From Cycas panzhihuaensis (Eukaryota > Cycadophyta), in contig CM041465.1 in NCBI GenBank assembly GCA_023213395.1, forward strand, positions 212,295,741 through 212,359,740: a stretch of DNA of 64,000 bases. The letters are read 5' to 3'. Made by a program: the position numbers and the translations under genes. Every line of letters begins with the position of its first letter. The stretch's first letter is position 1. The notes beneath the pieces were generated by a model. The model was not told the origin of the DNA, made no database searches, and saw only the letters and a program-made list of their open reading frames with translations. Of this stretch, positions 21,827 through 33,729 are shown piece by piece.

Positions 21827-22680
21827 ATGTCTTCACAGCTCAAGCAAAATGTGAACCGTGCATTCTAAAAAGGAAAGAAAATTGGGACATATGGTTCATT
21901 GGTGTCAGAAATGCTGTAAAGTATGAAGGTCTATGGAGAGATCACTTATAACCTACACCACATTGCTATTGACTACCACAAGCTGCTTCACGAGGAGGTG
22001 CTCAAGCCTCCCACTAAAGTTATAGCTAAATGTCAATGGGAACTTGATGATGTTAAAATCTGCAAGGGATACTACTTATCACTGATTATTCCCTACATAA
22101 TCTCATTGATGAAGCTGTACATGATCTGACATGGAAAGTTCTTGAAGTTCTTAAGAAGAACTTTGACACTAAATCGACTTAAAATTTGTTCACTTAGTGT
22201 CAAGATGAACAAATTGAAAATGCGAAAGGACATGCAAGTGAGATAATCAATCTCCTTCGTCCAATCAAGCAAGCCATTGATAAAGATTTTAAAACTCAAT
22301 GCATTACATGGGCTTTCTTGATTCACCATATCTCCATATCCCAGATTATAAAAATCTATTGGGGAGTCTTCAATCTAGTGGAACTTTGAAGACCCTAAAC
22401 TTTGAGGATCTTACTGATAAGTTCATTGAATTTGATAAGACCTTTGATACCAACTTTGCCACTACATCAGATCCAATTGATGCTGCTTTTGAAGTGGAAG
22501 AAGATCTTTGTTACACCAAAAATCAAGGTCAATACTCTCGTAGAGGTGGTAATTCCCATGGAAGAGGAAGAGGTGGACAACAAGGACAACGCGTCCTCTT
22601 AGTCAACAGGCTCCTCAATTCCAACAAAATAATCTCAAGGCCAAGGCCAAAATAATCAACCCGGACCTAGATCCGAATTA
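21827..22680 (+). pseudogene. Copia gag of element B, frameshifted
   Basis: The ATG at 21827 gives MSSQLKQNVNRAF, then a stop and frameshift, then KENWDIWFIGVRNAVKYEGLWRDHL. The capsid continues NLIDEAVHDLTWKVLEVLKKNFD...ENAKGHASEIINLLRPIKQAIDKDFKTQCITWAFLIH and, in another frame at 22299-22655, IPDYKNLLGSLQSSGTLKTLNFEDLTDKFIEFDKTFD with a Gly/Arg-rich tail GGNSHGRGRGGQQGQ. It would form the particle shell. At least two frameshifts and several stops separate the parts. Confidence 0.85.
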
Positions 22681-23400
22681 GAGATAATCCAAACCCAATA
22701 CTTGACCGGAAATCAAACAATCGTGTGCAAAAGGTGTAATAGAAGAGGACCTTATGTCAAAAATTGCGAATCGCCACCAACAAACTACCAAGTTATCAGC
22801 GCCATGGTGCACATAATGTTGATAATACTTCTTTTGAAGATGCTTTTGGTGGAACGCAATTTGGTCATGCACACCTTCAAAGAATTGGGACCACTTCATC
22901 AAATGTTGTTGATAGATCCACTAAGTATATTGAGGCTCATTGTGGCTTTGCTTATTCACTTTTGCCTTTACCACTTGGAGTTGTAAATAGTGTCACCTCA
23001 AATACTTCATCGTGGATCATGGATACTGGAGCAACACAACACATGACGTCTCATCACTAGTTCTCTTAAGATTCTGACTCTGAAGTTCATGGTGTTGTAC
23101 ACATGGTGATAAATCATCTCACCAATCGAAGGACTTGAACTGTTTGCACGAAACTCCTGTGCCTTCCAGATTTTACACTTGTTGATGTTTTATATATTCC
23201 TTCTCTAAAGTAGAATCAGCTCTTCCTGTCCACTCTTGTCTCGTGGATTTGATATGAGTGTAATCGCAAACAATCAAACTCTCTCCGTCATTCACCCTCC
23301 TTCAAATCCGTGGTTATGACCTAATTCTTGATGGTAAACTTTTCGCCTAACCGGCTCACCATCCTCTAAAGCCCACTATGTTGATGATGAATTTGTTTTA
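22681..23400 (+). pseudogene. Zinc knuckle and aspartic protease of B
   Basis: From 22702 TIVCKRCNRRGPYVKNC is the CX2CX4HX4C knuckle with His changed to Pro. In the next frame (22764-23060) the protease reads NTSSWIMDTGATQHMTSHH with the catalytic Asp-Thr-Gly-Ala intact, then a stop, then VDVLYIPSLK and STLVSRGFDMSVIANNQTLSVIHP. It would process Gag-Pol. It is broken by a frameshift and stops but is the best protease motif in the window. Confidence 0.85.
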
Positions 23401-23424
23401 CCACAACCCCGACTCCTCAAAGTT

Positions 23425-24642
23425 ATCCCAAGCGACTCTATGGCATGCTCGTATGGGCCATATCAAAATTGATCACTTAAGAGAACTACAAGACACTCTT
23501 CTGGTTTGCTTAAGTTCCCCTCTAAGCCCTTTAAATATGAAGCATGTATTATTGCTAAATCTCAAAGACAACCCTTTCCTCGTAGTTAGTGGAAATCTAG
23601 CTAACCTTTGCAGCTTATACACTCAGATATATGCGGTCCTATGCCCATCCCTTCTATCAAACAGAAGTGGTACTATATTACTTTCATTGATGATTTTACC
23701 AAGAAAGTATGGGTTGCTTTTCTTGCAAAGAAAGATGAAGCTATTTCTATGTTTCAAGCTTTCAAGGCCCGCGTGGAAAATGAATCTGGATTCAAGATCA
23801 AAATACCCAGGACTGACAATGGTGGCGAGTACACATCCAATGAGTTTGAATCGTACCTACGTCAACGTAGAATCAAACATCGGACCATCATTGCAAGTAC
23901 ACCCCAAAGAAATGGAGTTGCCAAGTGCATGAACAGGACCATCATGAATATGGCTTGTGCTATGTTGGTATATAAGAATGTCCCTATCTATCTTTGGGCT
24001 GAGGCTATCTGGACCGTGTATTACATCAACACTATTAGTCCCTCCAAGCTCGGCCCCTCTCCACATGAAATGTGGTATGGACAAACCCCCTTTATCTCCC
24101 ACTTCAGAATTTTTGGCTCTACTTGTTATGCTCATATTTTGCAGGAACATAGAAATAAGCTCCAAGATAGAGCCATCAAAGGCATCTTTGTCAGATACCC
24201 TATGGACAAAAAGGGATACAAGGTTTTTATACCTTCAGAGTGTAAAATCATCATCACTAGAGATGTTATCTTTGCAGAGACTGAAGATCAATTACTCAGA
24301 CTTGACTCTAAGATGCCTTCATATCGATTTAATGATGCTACTGAATTTGATGTCCAGATTCCAAAATTTAGGGGGGGAGATGCTGAACAGTTGCTTAAAA
24401 TCTTGGAATCTGACAATAGAGCCTTAGAGGATACAAGCTGTGACTCCAATCCAATGTGTACACATCCAGCACCATCATTTGTGAACAACCAAGTTGACAA
24501 AGGCAAAGCCATAGCAGAAGGATCATCTTCTCCAACATCCGTGGTCGCCCATCTTCTCAAAGATCATCAACTTCCTCTGCGTACAATATTTCACATGATC
24601 CTTTTCAGGATCAAAACGAAGATCAAGAGATTGTGGAAATGA
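23425..24642 (+). pseudogene. Pre-integrase domain and integrase of B, Glu-to-Lys at active site
   Basis: LWHARMGHIKIDHLRELQDTL (from 23431) is the HHCC zinc region; a frame change follows. The core is open from 23608 to 24642 (344 codons): QLIHSDICGPM (first Asp), RTDNGGEY (second Asp), then NGVAKCMNRTI, where Lys (codon 23923-23925) stands exactly 36 residues after the second Asp in place of the catalytic Glu. It continues LWAEAIWTVYYINTISPS, FRIFGSTCYAHI and GYKVFIPSECKIIITRDVIF. The long frame shows B is young, but the enzyme should be inactive. Confidence 0.9.
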
Positions 24643-24861
24643 AAACCTCATTCCCAACTCGAGGTTTCGTGAAGCCTACCGCCTACACAAGGACATGTGA
24701 CTAGATGAGCAAGGATGCATGAATCACTTAGCACTAGAAGTGCCCATAGAGCAAGGATGCATGAATCACTTTCCGCTGAGCTTGAACTAGCGTAATCGCA
24801 TCTTGCTCTTAATGAAGAGCCTCTAATGTACCAAGAAGCTATAAAACATGTAGCTTAAAGA

Positions 24862-25920
24862 AATGCCATGAACAAAGAGTATCAATCTCTTATTAAGAAC
24901 AGTACATGGGGGCTTGTTGATCTACCACTTGGAAGAAAGGTAGTTCAAAATAAATGGGTGTTCAAAAATAAGTATAGATCATATGGCACCCTAGAAAAAC
25001 ACAAGGTAGGGTTGATAGCAAAAGGATTCATGCAAAGGGAAGGTATTAACTACACTGAAATCTTTGCTCCTACAACCGAGTAGCCTACAATTAGAACTGT
25101 TATAGCCTTGGCTACTCAACAGGGTTGGAAAATCCACCAACTCGATGTTAAGAGCACATTTCTCAATGGGGGCCTTAAAGAAGAAATTTATATGGCTCAC
25201 CGAAGGATACAAGATTGTGATCGAGAGCATAAAGTTTGTAGGCTCAAAAAGTCCTTATACGGCCTAAAGCAAGCCCCTCGTGCTTGGTTTACCAAGTTGT
25301 CTGAAAGAATGAGGCAACTTGGATATGAGGTTTGTGACTATCAAGATATTGATGCAACATTATTCATCGAGTGCCAAAATGATAAAGTCACTTACCTCTT
25401 AATCTTTGTGGATGACATGCTCATAACGGGGAATAGTGAACAGGTAATCAACCAGTTGAAGAAGGACCTTGCTAAAACTTTTGAATTGTCTGACCTCGGG
25501 TTGATGAAATATTACTTGGGAATTGAAGTAACACAAAAGGATGGCAAAATATCTTCCTTCCAAGAAAAATATATCAATGATCTTCTGACAAAGTTTCAGT
25601 TGGAAGGTGCTCGACCAGTGGATACACCTATGGAGCCTAATATTAAGCTCTCAGTTGATGGTGACAATAGGGAGGCAGACGCAACACTCTACAGGCAACT
25701 TGTAGGTAGTCTCATCTATACTACCAACACAATGCCAGATATTGCACACTCTATTGGCATTTTTTTAACATTCATGACAAATCCTAAGCAGAATCATTGG
25801 CAAGCTGCAATACGAGTGTTGAGGTACCTAAAGACGACTAGCAAATATGGTCTGTTGTATGAACCCAATGTAGAATTTAAACTTTATGCATATACAGACT
25901 CAGACTTTCTTTGGAGATAA
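24862..25920 (+). pseudogene. Copia reverse transcriptase of B, one in-frame stop
   Basis: Two frames (24868-25083 and 25108-25920) are separated only by a TAG at 25081. Motifs in order: MNKEYQSLIKNSTWGLVDLP, KNKWVFKNK-like VQNKWVFKNKY, KGFMQREGINYTEIFAPTTE, HQLDVKSTFLNGGLKEEIYMAH, LKKSLYGLKQAPRAWF, the active-site box IFVDDMLITGN (25405-25416 covers FVDD), FELSDLGLMKYYLGIEV and LVGSLIYTTNTMPDIAHSI. RNase H begins within it (YLKTTSKYGLLY, YTDSDF). All core RT residues that I can see are present, apart from the single stop. Confidence 0.9.
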
Positions 25921-26305
25921 AGACACGGGAAGATCTACATCCGGCACGTAACATTTCTTGGAACAAAGACCAATATCATGGAGATCCAGACGGCAGAAGA
26001 TAGTTGTAGACTCAACTACTGAAGCTGAGTACATTACTGCTTCTGAGACAAGCAAGGAGGTGATATGGCTTAGAAAATTATTGAATACATTAAATGCCAC
26101 CCAAACAAGTTCTACTAGCTTACATGTAGATAATCAATCTATAATCCAGATGGCTAAAAATCTTGTATTTCATGATCGTACCAAATATATAAGTACAAAA
26201 GTCCACAGGATTAGAGAACTAGTTCATGATGGCACAATTCAATTGGAGTACTGCCCCACAGCAGATCAAGTGGTTGATATCTTCACCAAACCATCAAGAG
26301 GGTGA
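25800..26305 (+). pseudogene. RNase H and pol end of B, frameshifted
   Basis: The first catalytic Asp is in YTDSDF at the end of the RT frame. A frameshift near 25910 is inferred by comparison with A. The rest is open at 25958-26305: ISWRSRRQKIVVDSTTEAEYITASETSKEVIWLRKLL, SLHVDNQSIIQMAKNLVFHDRTKYI, QLEYCPTADQVVDIFTKPS. Glu in EAEY and Asp in HVDNQ fit the copia RNase H active site. Confidence 0.9.
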
Positions 26306-26774
26306 AGTTTAAACAGTCAAAAGTAACTCGGCCTTAGGGCCTCCATCTCGATCGATTGAAGGAGATGACAATAGGACCATCATACTGTCTCCTTCATGAA
26401 AACCCCTTTTGGGCGGAAGGACAAGAGTAAGTCTGCCTATCCCATTCGTGAAAACCCCATGTGGGCGAAAGGATAAGGGTTGTATCATTTTGGAAAATTG
26501 GAACTGTGAAAACCCGAAGGGCATGGGGATGACCAAATGGTATATGGAGACTCGGAGATTTTAGCTACAAAATTTATTGTCTTGATTGGCTATCTAGCTA
26601 CATTTAAAGAGTCACTGAGCCAAAGTTAGTAGATTAGAAAATTTGTGGGTTTTCTTCCCATGAGGGTTTCCCACAAAAGTATCATACTAGTTTACTTTGT
26701 AAGAGGCTCAAATGAAGACCTCATAGGATAGAATAAAATAGAATGAAATGACCTTCTACCATTAAGGGGGAGAT
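26306..26774 (+). other. 3' UTR and polypurine tract of B
   Basis: Non-coding stretch with two related pieces (TTCATGAAAACCCC.TTTGGGCGGAAGGA and TTCGTGAAAACCCCATGTGGGCGAAAGGA, about 60 bp apart), also found in A and I. It ends with the polypurine tract ATTAAGGGGGAGA at 26761-26773. Confidence 0.75.
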
Positions 26775-27071
26775 TGAAAAGGGCTAATGACATAAGGTCA
26801 TTACATTAGTTGATTATTTCAAAAAAGGAACTTAAGTGAACTTTAAATTAGATCACTTAAGTGAAATGCACTTTCATGTGCATTATGTGTAATTTCATTT
26901 CACCTAACTCAAATGCTCCCTCTCTCAATATAAAAGTAAAGCTCAATGGAGGAGATTCATTCTTACCTCCCCATTTTGTGAGAGCTACTTTCTTTCTCTC
27001 AAGTCTCTCTTGCTCCCATGTTTGCCTTTGTGTTTAGTACATGGAGATGAAGGATAGATCCACTCTTTTCA
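26775..27071 (+). repeat. 3' LTR of copia element B
   Basis: 297 bp, TG...CA, partner of 19512-19808, followed by the duplication TTCTT at 27072-27076. Confidence 0.95.
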
Positions 27072-27105
27072 TTCTTTTTGTTCTCTCTCGTCCCCGATTC
27101 TATTA
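27072..27105 (+). repeat. 5' LTR of copia element C, last part
   Basis: After the TTCTT duplication the C LTR resumes with TTTGTTCTCTCTCGTCCCC and ends ATTCTATTA, matching 33694-33724. This shows that B sits inside the LTR of C. Confidence 0.85.
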
Positions 27106-27107
27106 TT

Positions 27108-27119
27108 TAGTATCAAAGT
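27108..27119 (+). other. Primer-binding site of element C
   Basis: TAGTATCAAAGT is three transitions from TGGTATCAGAGC and lies two bases past the LTR end. Confidence 0.7.
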
Positions 27120-29239
27120 ATAGTTTAGGCATTCATATCCACCTTCTTAGGTTATAGAAGCGATTTTTTAGATCCATGTTGGAGAAACTATTGAGGTTTT
27201 CATTCAAAGCTATGTAGGAGTTGTGAAGAGTCCATTACTACACACATTGTTGGTATGCGTACACTCTCTATTAGTTTAATTTGTTAATTATATTATTTAT
27301 GGTTCTCATCTTTATTTTTTCCATTTATTCATCTGGATACATATGCAATATCATTGTATTTAAGCTAGAAAGCTCCTATGATATTTGGTTGGAAGTCTAC
27401 TTTGTGCTTATAAGTCTACGTCAATCAAAAAGGCATTATGTATCTACTCAATCTAGGCAATGATCTGCATTTACTATTATATATAAGATCTTTATGGTTG
27501 CATACCAAGGACCAGTAAACTACTATTAATAGCTTATTTCCATCCTACTCACTTGTTGGGAGGCTTGTTACCTCTATTGAAGGTTCACTTTCATTATGTT
27601 TATCTATAGGAAAGATTACTTCAACTTGCACTTTACATTTACACCTACTTATAAGTGTTTATGTTCTCTTTAAGTTGCCTGGTCATATTAATACTAGTTG
27701 TGCCCTCCTTCTTTATATGATTGACTATGTACTTTACATTTCCCTGTCTTTGTGTGTCCTATACTATATTGTTAAGAATCTACACATCTATGTCTAATTG
27801 TACTTTCATTTGTGAGTGGTGGTCAAATAAATATTATGGCATTTTTTGCATCCTTTATTTCTTATGGAATTGCGTAAAAGCATATTTTGTATTTTCATAA
27901 ATATCTCTTCCATAGGCCTCTCATAAAATATTTACGTCTCTTTTTTCTTCTAATGATTACATCTCAATGATAAAATATCACATCCTTTGATTGAAGTTTT
28001 TGTGTCTAACTCATTTTTAATTCTACGACTGTAATGAATTTATTTATGTTGAAATTTTAATCTTTCATCCTTTAAAATCATTCACTTTACACCACCCAAA
28101 TATATTATTTACATTATCTTTTTCATCATGGATCCTAGCAAGTGAACTCTAATGAAATGGCATAAATATTTATTCCAAAGGTTGTGCCTTTCTCAGTGTT
28201 TATACATTTTGCATATGTTACATTAATATTATTTATTTCTCTATTATTTTTAAGTCTAGCATGGTGAATTCATGCTCAAAATCCATTTCTCTTTTGGCTA
28301 GATATCTTAGTGTATTAAGGCTAAATAAAATATTAAATTATCTGCAGACCTATATACACTTATTTTTTATATCTAAGTTCTTCTCTAGAATTTGACATAA
28401 ATAGGTGAATTGTATAAGTGGATAAATTCATTTGACTAAATTCTTAGAGAAATAATTTGTTCAAAGATTAGACACTGATATTGAAAGTTTAAAAAAAAAA
28501 TCAATTTTGAGTCACAGTGTTTTGTAGCCCCTTTATCGAATTACTTGCAAGTCACATTCAATACTCTAAGTAACTAGGAATCAATTTTTCAAAGGGGGTC
28601 AAGTTATTTTTTAAAGTTGATATTCAAAAATAGGATCTATCTCTACTCTAATGATTATAACTTTTACCAACAAAGTCAGAAGTCAGTTCTATTAGTTTTA
28701 TATTAGAGTTCATTTTCACTCCATCAAAAGCAGTTTGACATACGTTTTAATGGTTTAGTTGATCCAAAATTTATTTAAGCCTTATATGTTAAAAGGTAAA
28801 TATTTTTATAAACATTTTAATATATATCTTGGTCATTTGATATCATAATCAAGTCATATCTAAAGCATTGGTTTCTATTTTTTATTCTCTATTGAGTAGT
28901 TAAAACTTAAAAAAAAATTTAGGTCATCTTATGTAACTATTTTATACTCAAAATTAGCACTAGTTGAGGGATTTCCACATGATGTCCCTTATATAAGCTA
29001 GCTAAAATTTTAATTTGTAAGCTCTTATTAACACAAAAAATTTGCTTTAAGTGGTTGAGTTCTAATTGGGATATTTGTCTAAGTCTTAGAGGTGAAGTAG
29101 GACAATTCTTGTTGCTTTAAGTGTCTCTTTTATTATTTTTTTTAGTACTTTGATTACACTTTATTTCAAGAACTTTATCTTTCAAAAAGTTATTTTTCAA
29201 GGTAATCTTTTAATTATAAGATTGAATATTAGAAATGTT
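27120..29239 (+). other. Leader of element C
   Basis: 2.1 kb of AT-rich sequence before gag. I see no coding frame and no recognisable repeat. Confidence 0.6.
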
Positions 29240-30150
29240 ATGGTGCCTAAGTTTAATGACACAAATTTTCTTAACTAGAGTAGGCATATGAAGCCAATCT
29301 TTATTACTAAAGATTGTAGGAGCTTGTTGATATAGATTATAGATCACTTGATGAAGATGCCATGGAGGACAAGAAGAAATACTTTAAGGAGAATGAAAAG
29401 AAGGACAATGAAGCACTTGCACTTATCTTTTACACAGTGGACGACTATATCTTCCTGAAAACTCAGTGAAGCAGTAACATCAATGAAGGCTTATAATGCA
29501 CTTAAGATGACATATAAAGAAGCGGTGTCATCTAAGCTTCAAACCTTAAGAAGTAGATTTGAAAATCTAAGGATGCTAGCTCATGAAGGAGTTAATGATT
29601 TTATTACTAAGGTCTAAGGCTTAGTTAACTAGATAAGATCCTTAGGAGAGATAATTAGTAAATATATAATAGTTTAAAAAATCCTAAGGTGTGTAGGTGA
29701 TATCAAGTGTTTTAAGATGGTGGCCATTAGTATAGAAGTTTCTAAGGATCTTAGCAACCTCAAAATAGATCAGTAAGTGTTATTCTTCTAATAATTAAAG
29801 AAAAGAAAGGAGAAAATAAATCCCTTGAGCATGCCCTTGCCATGAAGGTAAAAATTTGACCCAATTACCAAGGATAAAATTCTAGGGAAAGAAGTTAATC
29901 CCTTAGAGGTAGAGGCCAACTAAGAAATTAATTTCTAAGATAAGGTCAAGGCTTCCAATTTTATAATCAAGGTTTTCAAGCACAAGGTCAAAGCAACTAT
30001 TAAGGACAAGGCCCAAATCAATTTTATTAAGGGCAAAAATAGTACCAAAGTCAAAGGTACATTTAAGGCTAAGATCAAAGCCAAAACTATGGACACCAAA
30101 GAAGAAGAAGAGGTTAAAGTCCTAAGGGGAGAAACTAAGGACAAAGAGGT
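29240..30150 (+). pseudogene. Copia gag of C, broken
   Basis: The ATG at 29240 reads MVPKFNDTNFLN and aligns with IIIPKFYGSDFLN of J gag. Later pieces are AVTSMKAYNALKMTYKEAVSSKLQTLRSRFENLRMLAHEGVNDFITKV and ILRCVGDIKCFKMVAISIEVSKDLSNLKID, also aligning with J. Stops and a frameshift are present. The minus-strand frame at 29935-30144 is a shadow. Confidence 0.8.
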
Positions 30151-30159
30151 ATAATTCTA

Positions 30160-30570
30160 ATGGGTAGAGGAACCATCCAATGTTCCTACCACCATAGAAA
30201 TGGTCACTTAGAAGAAAGCTATTTTATGAAAAGGTCAAGTTCACAAAGGGGAACAACTAATATAACTGTGAAGGAAAGACAAAATAATAGATTATTTCTT
30301 TCAAACTTAATGGCTAATGAGGAAGAAGATAATCGGTATATTAATCTAGAGTGTTCCACATATATGAAACATAAGGAAGAGTGGTTTAAGGAGTTGGATA
30401 ACTCCAAGAAAATTAAAATTATATTCAGTGATAACACTATTCAAGTAGCTATTGAAAAAGGAAATGTCTCTATAATTATTAATTTTGGAGAAACTATAAG
30501 CATAAACAATATATTTCATATTATAGTGATCAAGAAGAACTTACTTTCAATGGGTCAAATGATCGAATAG
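30160..30570 (+). pseudogene. Zinc knuckle and protease of C
   Basis: An open frame of 136 codons. Residues about 4-18, IQCSYHHRNGHLEESY, are the CX2CX4HX4C knuckle with the second Cys now His and the last now Tyr. The protease follows: EEEDNRYINLECSTYMKHKEEWF (WYLDSGCSTHMTG in functional relatives, catalytic Asp now Asn) and INNIFHIIVIKKNLLSMGQ. There is no gap between knuckle and protease, the reference for the insertion in J. Confidence 0.85.
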
Positions 30571-31640
30571 AAATATAAAGTAATATTTGATAATGGGGAA
30601 TGCACCATCAAGGATAAATTAAGGAATAAAGCAATTATAACCAAAGGATAAATGATCAGTGATAAGTTACTTAAACTAACCATACTGCTAATAGATTATT
30701 ATGCCTTAAAGACATCAACAAATATGGATAGTAAAATATGGCACAAAAACTTAGCCATGTAAATTATAATAGTTTACCCCTTAATGAAAAGAATAGATAT
30801 CGTAATTAGACTTCTTACTATTAAACCTAGCAAGGAACTTTATGAAGGATATATACTTAAAAAATAGTAAAGGGAAGGATTTCCCAATGAAAGTTATAGG
30901 GCTAACATGCCCCTTCAATTAATATATACAGAGTTATATGGTCCAATGGATGTGCCCTCACTTAAAGAAGTTAAGTACTTTATAATATTTATTGATGGCT
31001 TCATAAGGATGACATGGGTCTACTTCATAAAGTTCAAATTAGATGCTCTACAATGTTTTATGGGCTTCAAAACTTTGGTGGAAAGGAAAAGTAGAGTAAG
31101 AATTCTAACCCTAAGATTAGACAATAGAAGAGAATTTATTTCGAATGAGTTTAAGGCTTATTGTAATTATTGTGGCATAAAAAAATAACTCAATAATATT
31201 TATACATCATAATAAAATGGGGTTACTGAAAGAAAGAATATAATAATTATAGAGATAATAAGGAGTATGCTTAAAGATAAGCATTTAGGAAATGAATTTT
31301 GGGCAAAAGTTATATACATAGTTATTTATATATTGAACAAATGTACCACCAAGGCAATTAGGTGGGTCATACTAAAAGAAGCTTGGACAAGTTATAAACC
31401 AAGTATTAAACACTTAAGGATTTTTAGGTGCATAGCTTATGCACATATTCCAAATCAAAGAAAAACTAAGTTAGATGATAAGATCATCAAATGTATCTTT
31501 ATAAGATATAGTAACTCTTCTAGATCCTATAAACTTTATGATCCAAAAGGTAAAAGGATAATTATGAGTAAGGATATTATCTTTAAAGAAGTTGAATTTT
31601 ATTAAGAAGAACTCATTAAAAAGGATAAAGGAAAAAAATA
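30571..31640 (+). pseudogene. Pre-integrase domain and integrase of C, broken
   Basis: YKVIFDNGECTIKDK and IWHKNLAM are the pre-integrase region. The core is open at 30907-31188: LIYTELYGPMDVPSLKEVKYFIIFIDGF (first Asp now Glu), LRLDNRREFISNEFKAYC (second Asp kept), then stops, NGVTERKNIIIIE (catalytic Glu kept), and a frame at 31267-31605 with NEFWAKVIYIVIYILNKCTTKA, YKPSIKHLRIFRCIAYAHIPNQ and KRIIMSKDIIFKEVEF. It is the only readable integrase here that retains the third acidic residue. Confidence 0.85.
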
Positions 31641-31729
31641 TCATGGTTAAAATGGATTGAAATTCTAAAAATACAAATATACCTAATCCAAATAAAGTAG
31701 GACCATTTACTTCAAATTAAATGGTCCCT

Positions 31730-32640
31730 AAGTGGGTACAAAAGGCTCATAACCCTTCAAATATTTTAGACATTAACTTTGAGGGAAGAACTACAAGATC
31801 CCAAATAGTAAATTTTATATTAATGACTCAGGTTATGGAGTCTAATGAGCCTTGTAACTTTGAAAAATCTAACACAAAGGATGAGTGGAAATAAGCAATG
31901 AAAGAGGAATATAATACCTTAGTGAAAAATGACACATGGGAGTTAGTGGATCTATGACCAATGAAAAATATTATTGGGACTCAATGGGTCTATAAGACTA
32001 AGTATAAATCAAATGGAACTATTAATAAGTATAAGCCAAGGTTGGTTACTAAGGGATATTGCTCAAATTGAGGGTATAGATTATAATGAAATATTTACAC
32101 TAGTTGTAAGGTTAGAAATAGTTAGATTGATGATGGCCTTAGCTACACAGTAAAGTTAGATAGTATACCAAATGGATGTAAAAAGTGCATTATTAAATGG
32201 TAATGTAGATGAAGAGATATATGTCCAACAACCAAAAGGGTTTAAAGTGAAAGGTAAAGAAAATAAGGTCTAGAAACTTAAAAAAAACTTGTATGGACTC
32301 AAGCAAGCACTTAGAGCTTAGTTCTCTAGGGTTTCCAAATATTTTAAGGATAAAGAATTCTAAAGAAGTTAATCTGATCCCAATTTAAACATCAAGATAG
32401 AAGGAAGCTTTATACTTATTATAGACTTATATATTGGTGGCCTAGTTTACACTCGGAATAGTGAATACTTATGCCAAAGATTTAAAAAGGATATGTGTAA
32501 GGAATTTGAGATGACAAACTTGGGACTAATGCATTACTTCTTAGGCATAGAAGTTTGGTAAGATGAGAATAGTATATTTATCTTCTAAAGAAAATATACA
32601 TTAGACTTATTATACAAATTTAACATGAGTAGTTGTAAGC
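31730..32640 (+). pseudogene. Reverse transcriptase of C, active site DD to GG
   Basis: Pieces: NDTWELVDL, GTQWVYKTKYKSNGTI, VDEEIYVQQPKGFKVKG, LKKNLYGLKQALRA, then LIIDLYIGGLVYTRN (around 32430) where YVDDLIYTGN is expected, and FEMTNLGLMHYFLGIEVW. Both active-site aspartates read Gly. Many stops. Same family as J. Confidence 0.8.
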
Positions 32641-33345
32641 CACTTGTAACTCTAGTAAAAGTTAGGTTAAAATTGTCCAAGCTTGAGGAATCAAAATCAA
32701 TTGACCTTACACTCTAGAGGTAATTAATTGGGAGTCTAATTTAGTTAACTTCAACTCAACTAGATATCATATATGCAGTTAGTGTAGTTTCAACATTCAT
32801 GCATAAGCCTAAGACAAAACATTTGTAAGTAGCAAAGAGAATTCTTAGGTATATAAAAGGTACAATTAGATATAGGTTACACTATAGGCCATCAAGGGAC
32901 TATAGATTAGTTGGATATATAAACCTGGACTAAGCATGTTCTGTAGATGATAGGAAATATACATTTGGTTATACATGTAATTTGGGTTTAGCTACAGTTA
33001 CATGGAGTTCAAAGAAGTAGGCCATAATATCTCTATCTACTATAGAAGTAGAGTATAAAGAAGTTATAGCAAGAATATATAAAATAGTTTGGCCTAGAAG
33101 ATTGTTATAAGATTTACAGTAAGAATAAGTTGGTCTCACTTAGTCACTTTGTACTAATTAAAACACAATTTAGATGACTTAGAATCTAGTGTTTCATGGT
33201 AGGATAAAGCATATTAAAACATTATATCACTTCATCAGAGAATTAGTACAACGAGATAAATTAGAATTAGTCTATTGCAATACAAAAGAATAGATGGTAG
33301 ATATATTCAAAAGGCACTTAGCAAGATAAAGTTTATCAAAGTCAA
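32641..33345 (+). pseudogene. RNase H and pol end of C, broken
   Basis: Recognisable in stop-rich frames: LTSTQLDIIYAVSVVSTFMHKPKTKHL.VAKRILRYIKGT, LDYACSVDDRKYTFGYTCNLG, VTWSSKK.AIISLSTIEVEY, and the terminal HFIRELVQRDKLELVYC. It is the usual copia RNase H order. Confidence 0.75.
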
Positions 33346-33388
33346 AGATAAACTTAGAGTCTCCCAAATGGGCATTATGGAGGAGAAA

Positions 33389-33724
33389 TGTTGGAATAAT
33401 ACTCATTGGGAATCGTATCTATTTAGGATTAATTATCTACATTAGGGTAATAACCTAGATATTGGTAGAGATATCATGGTAGCTCTATGTTAGACCCTAG
33501 TCACATTAAGTTACACTTTGTTAAATATTGATGACATCCTTTTTAGCATTTATCAGTACTAGTTAGCAGTGGATGTTGAGTTATGTGCTACATCCAACTC
33601 ACATCCCATCTATTTATTCATAAAGTCTAAAGACACTAGTGTTTATAAACACTACCACTATATCAGGTTGATAGTTAACTCTATTATGCATTCTCTCTGT
33701 TCCCTCTTTCCCCTGATTCTATTA
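33389..33724 (+). repeat. 3' LTR of copia element C
   Basis: It begins TGTTGGAATAATACTCATTG after the purine-rich GGAGGAGAAA-type tract and ends ATTCTATTA. Partner of 19217-19511 plus 27077-27105. Confidence 0.9.
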
Positions 33725-33729
33725 AAATT
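33725..33729. repeat. Target-site duplication of element C, right
   Basis: AAATT, identical to 19212-19216. Confidence 0.8.

Noticed and set aside
23857-24560. Minus-strand and second plus-strand frames over the B integrase
   Set aside because: They are shadows of the 344-codon integrase frame, which carries all the family motifs.
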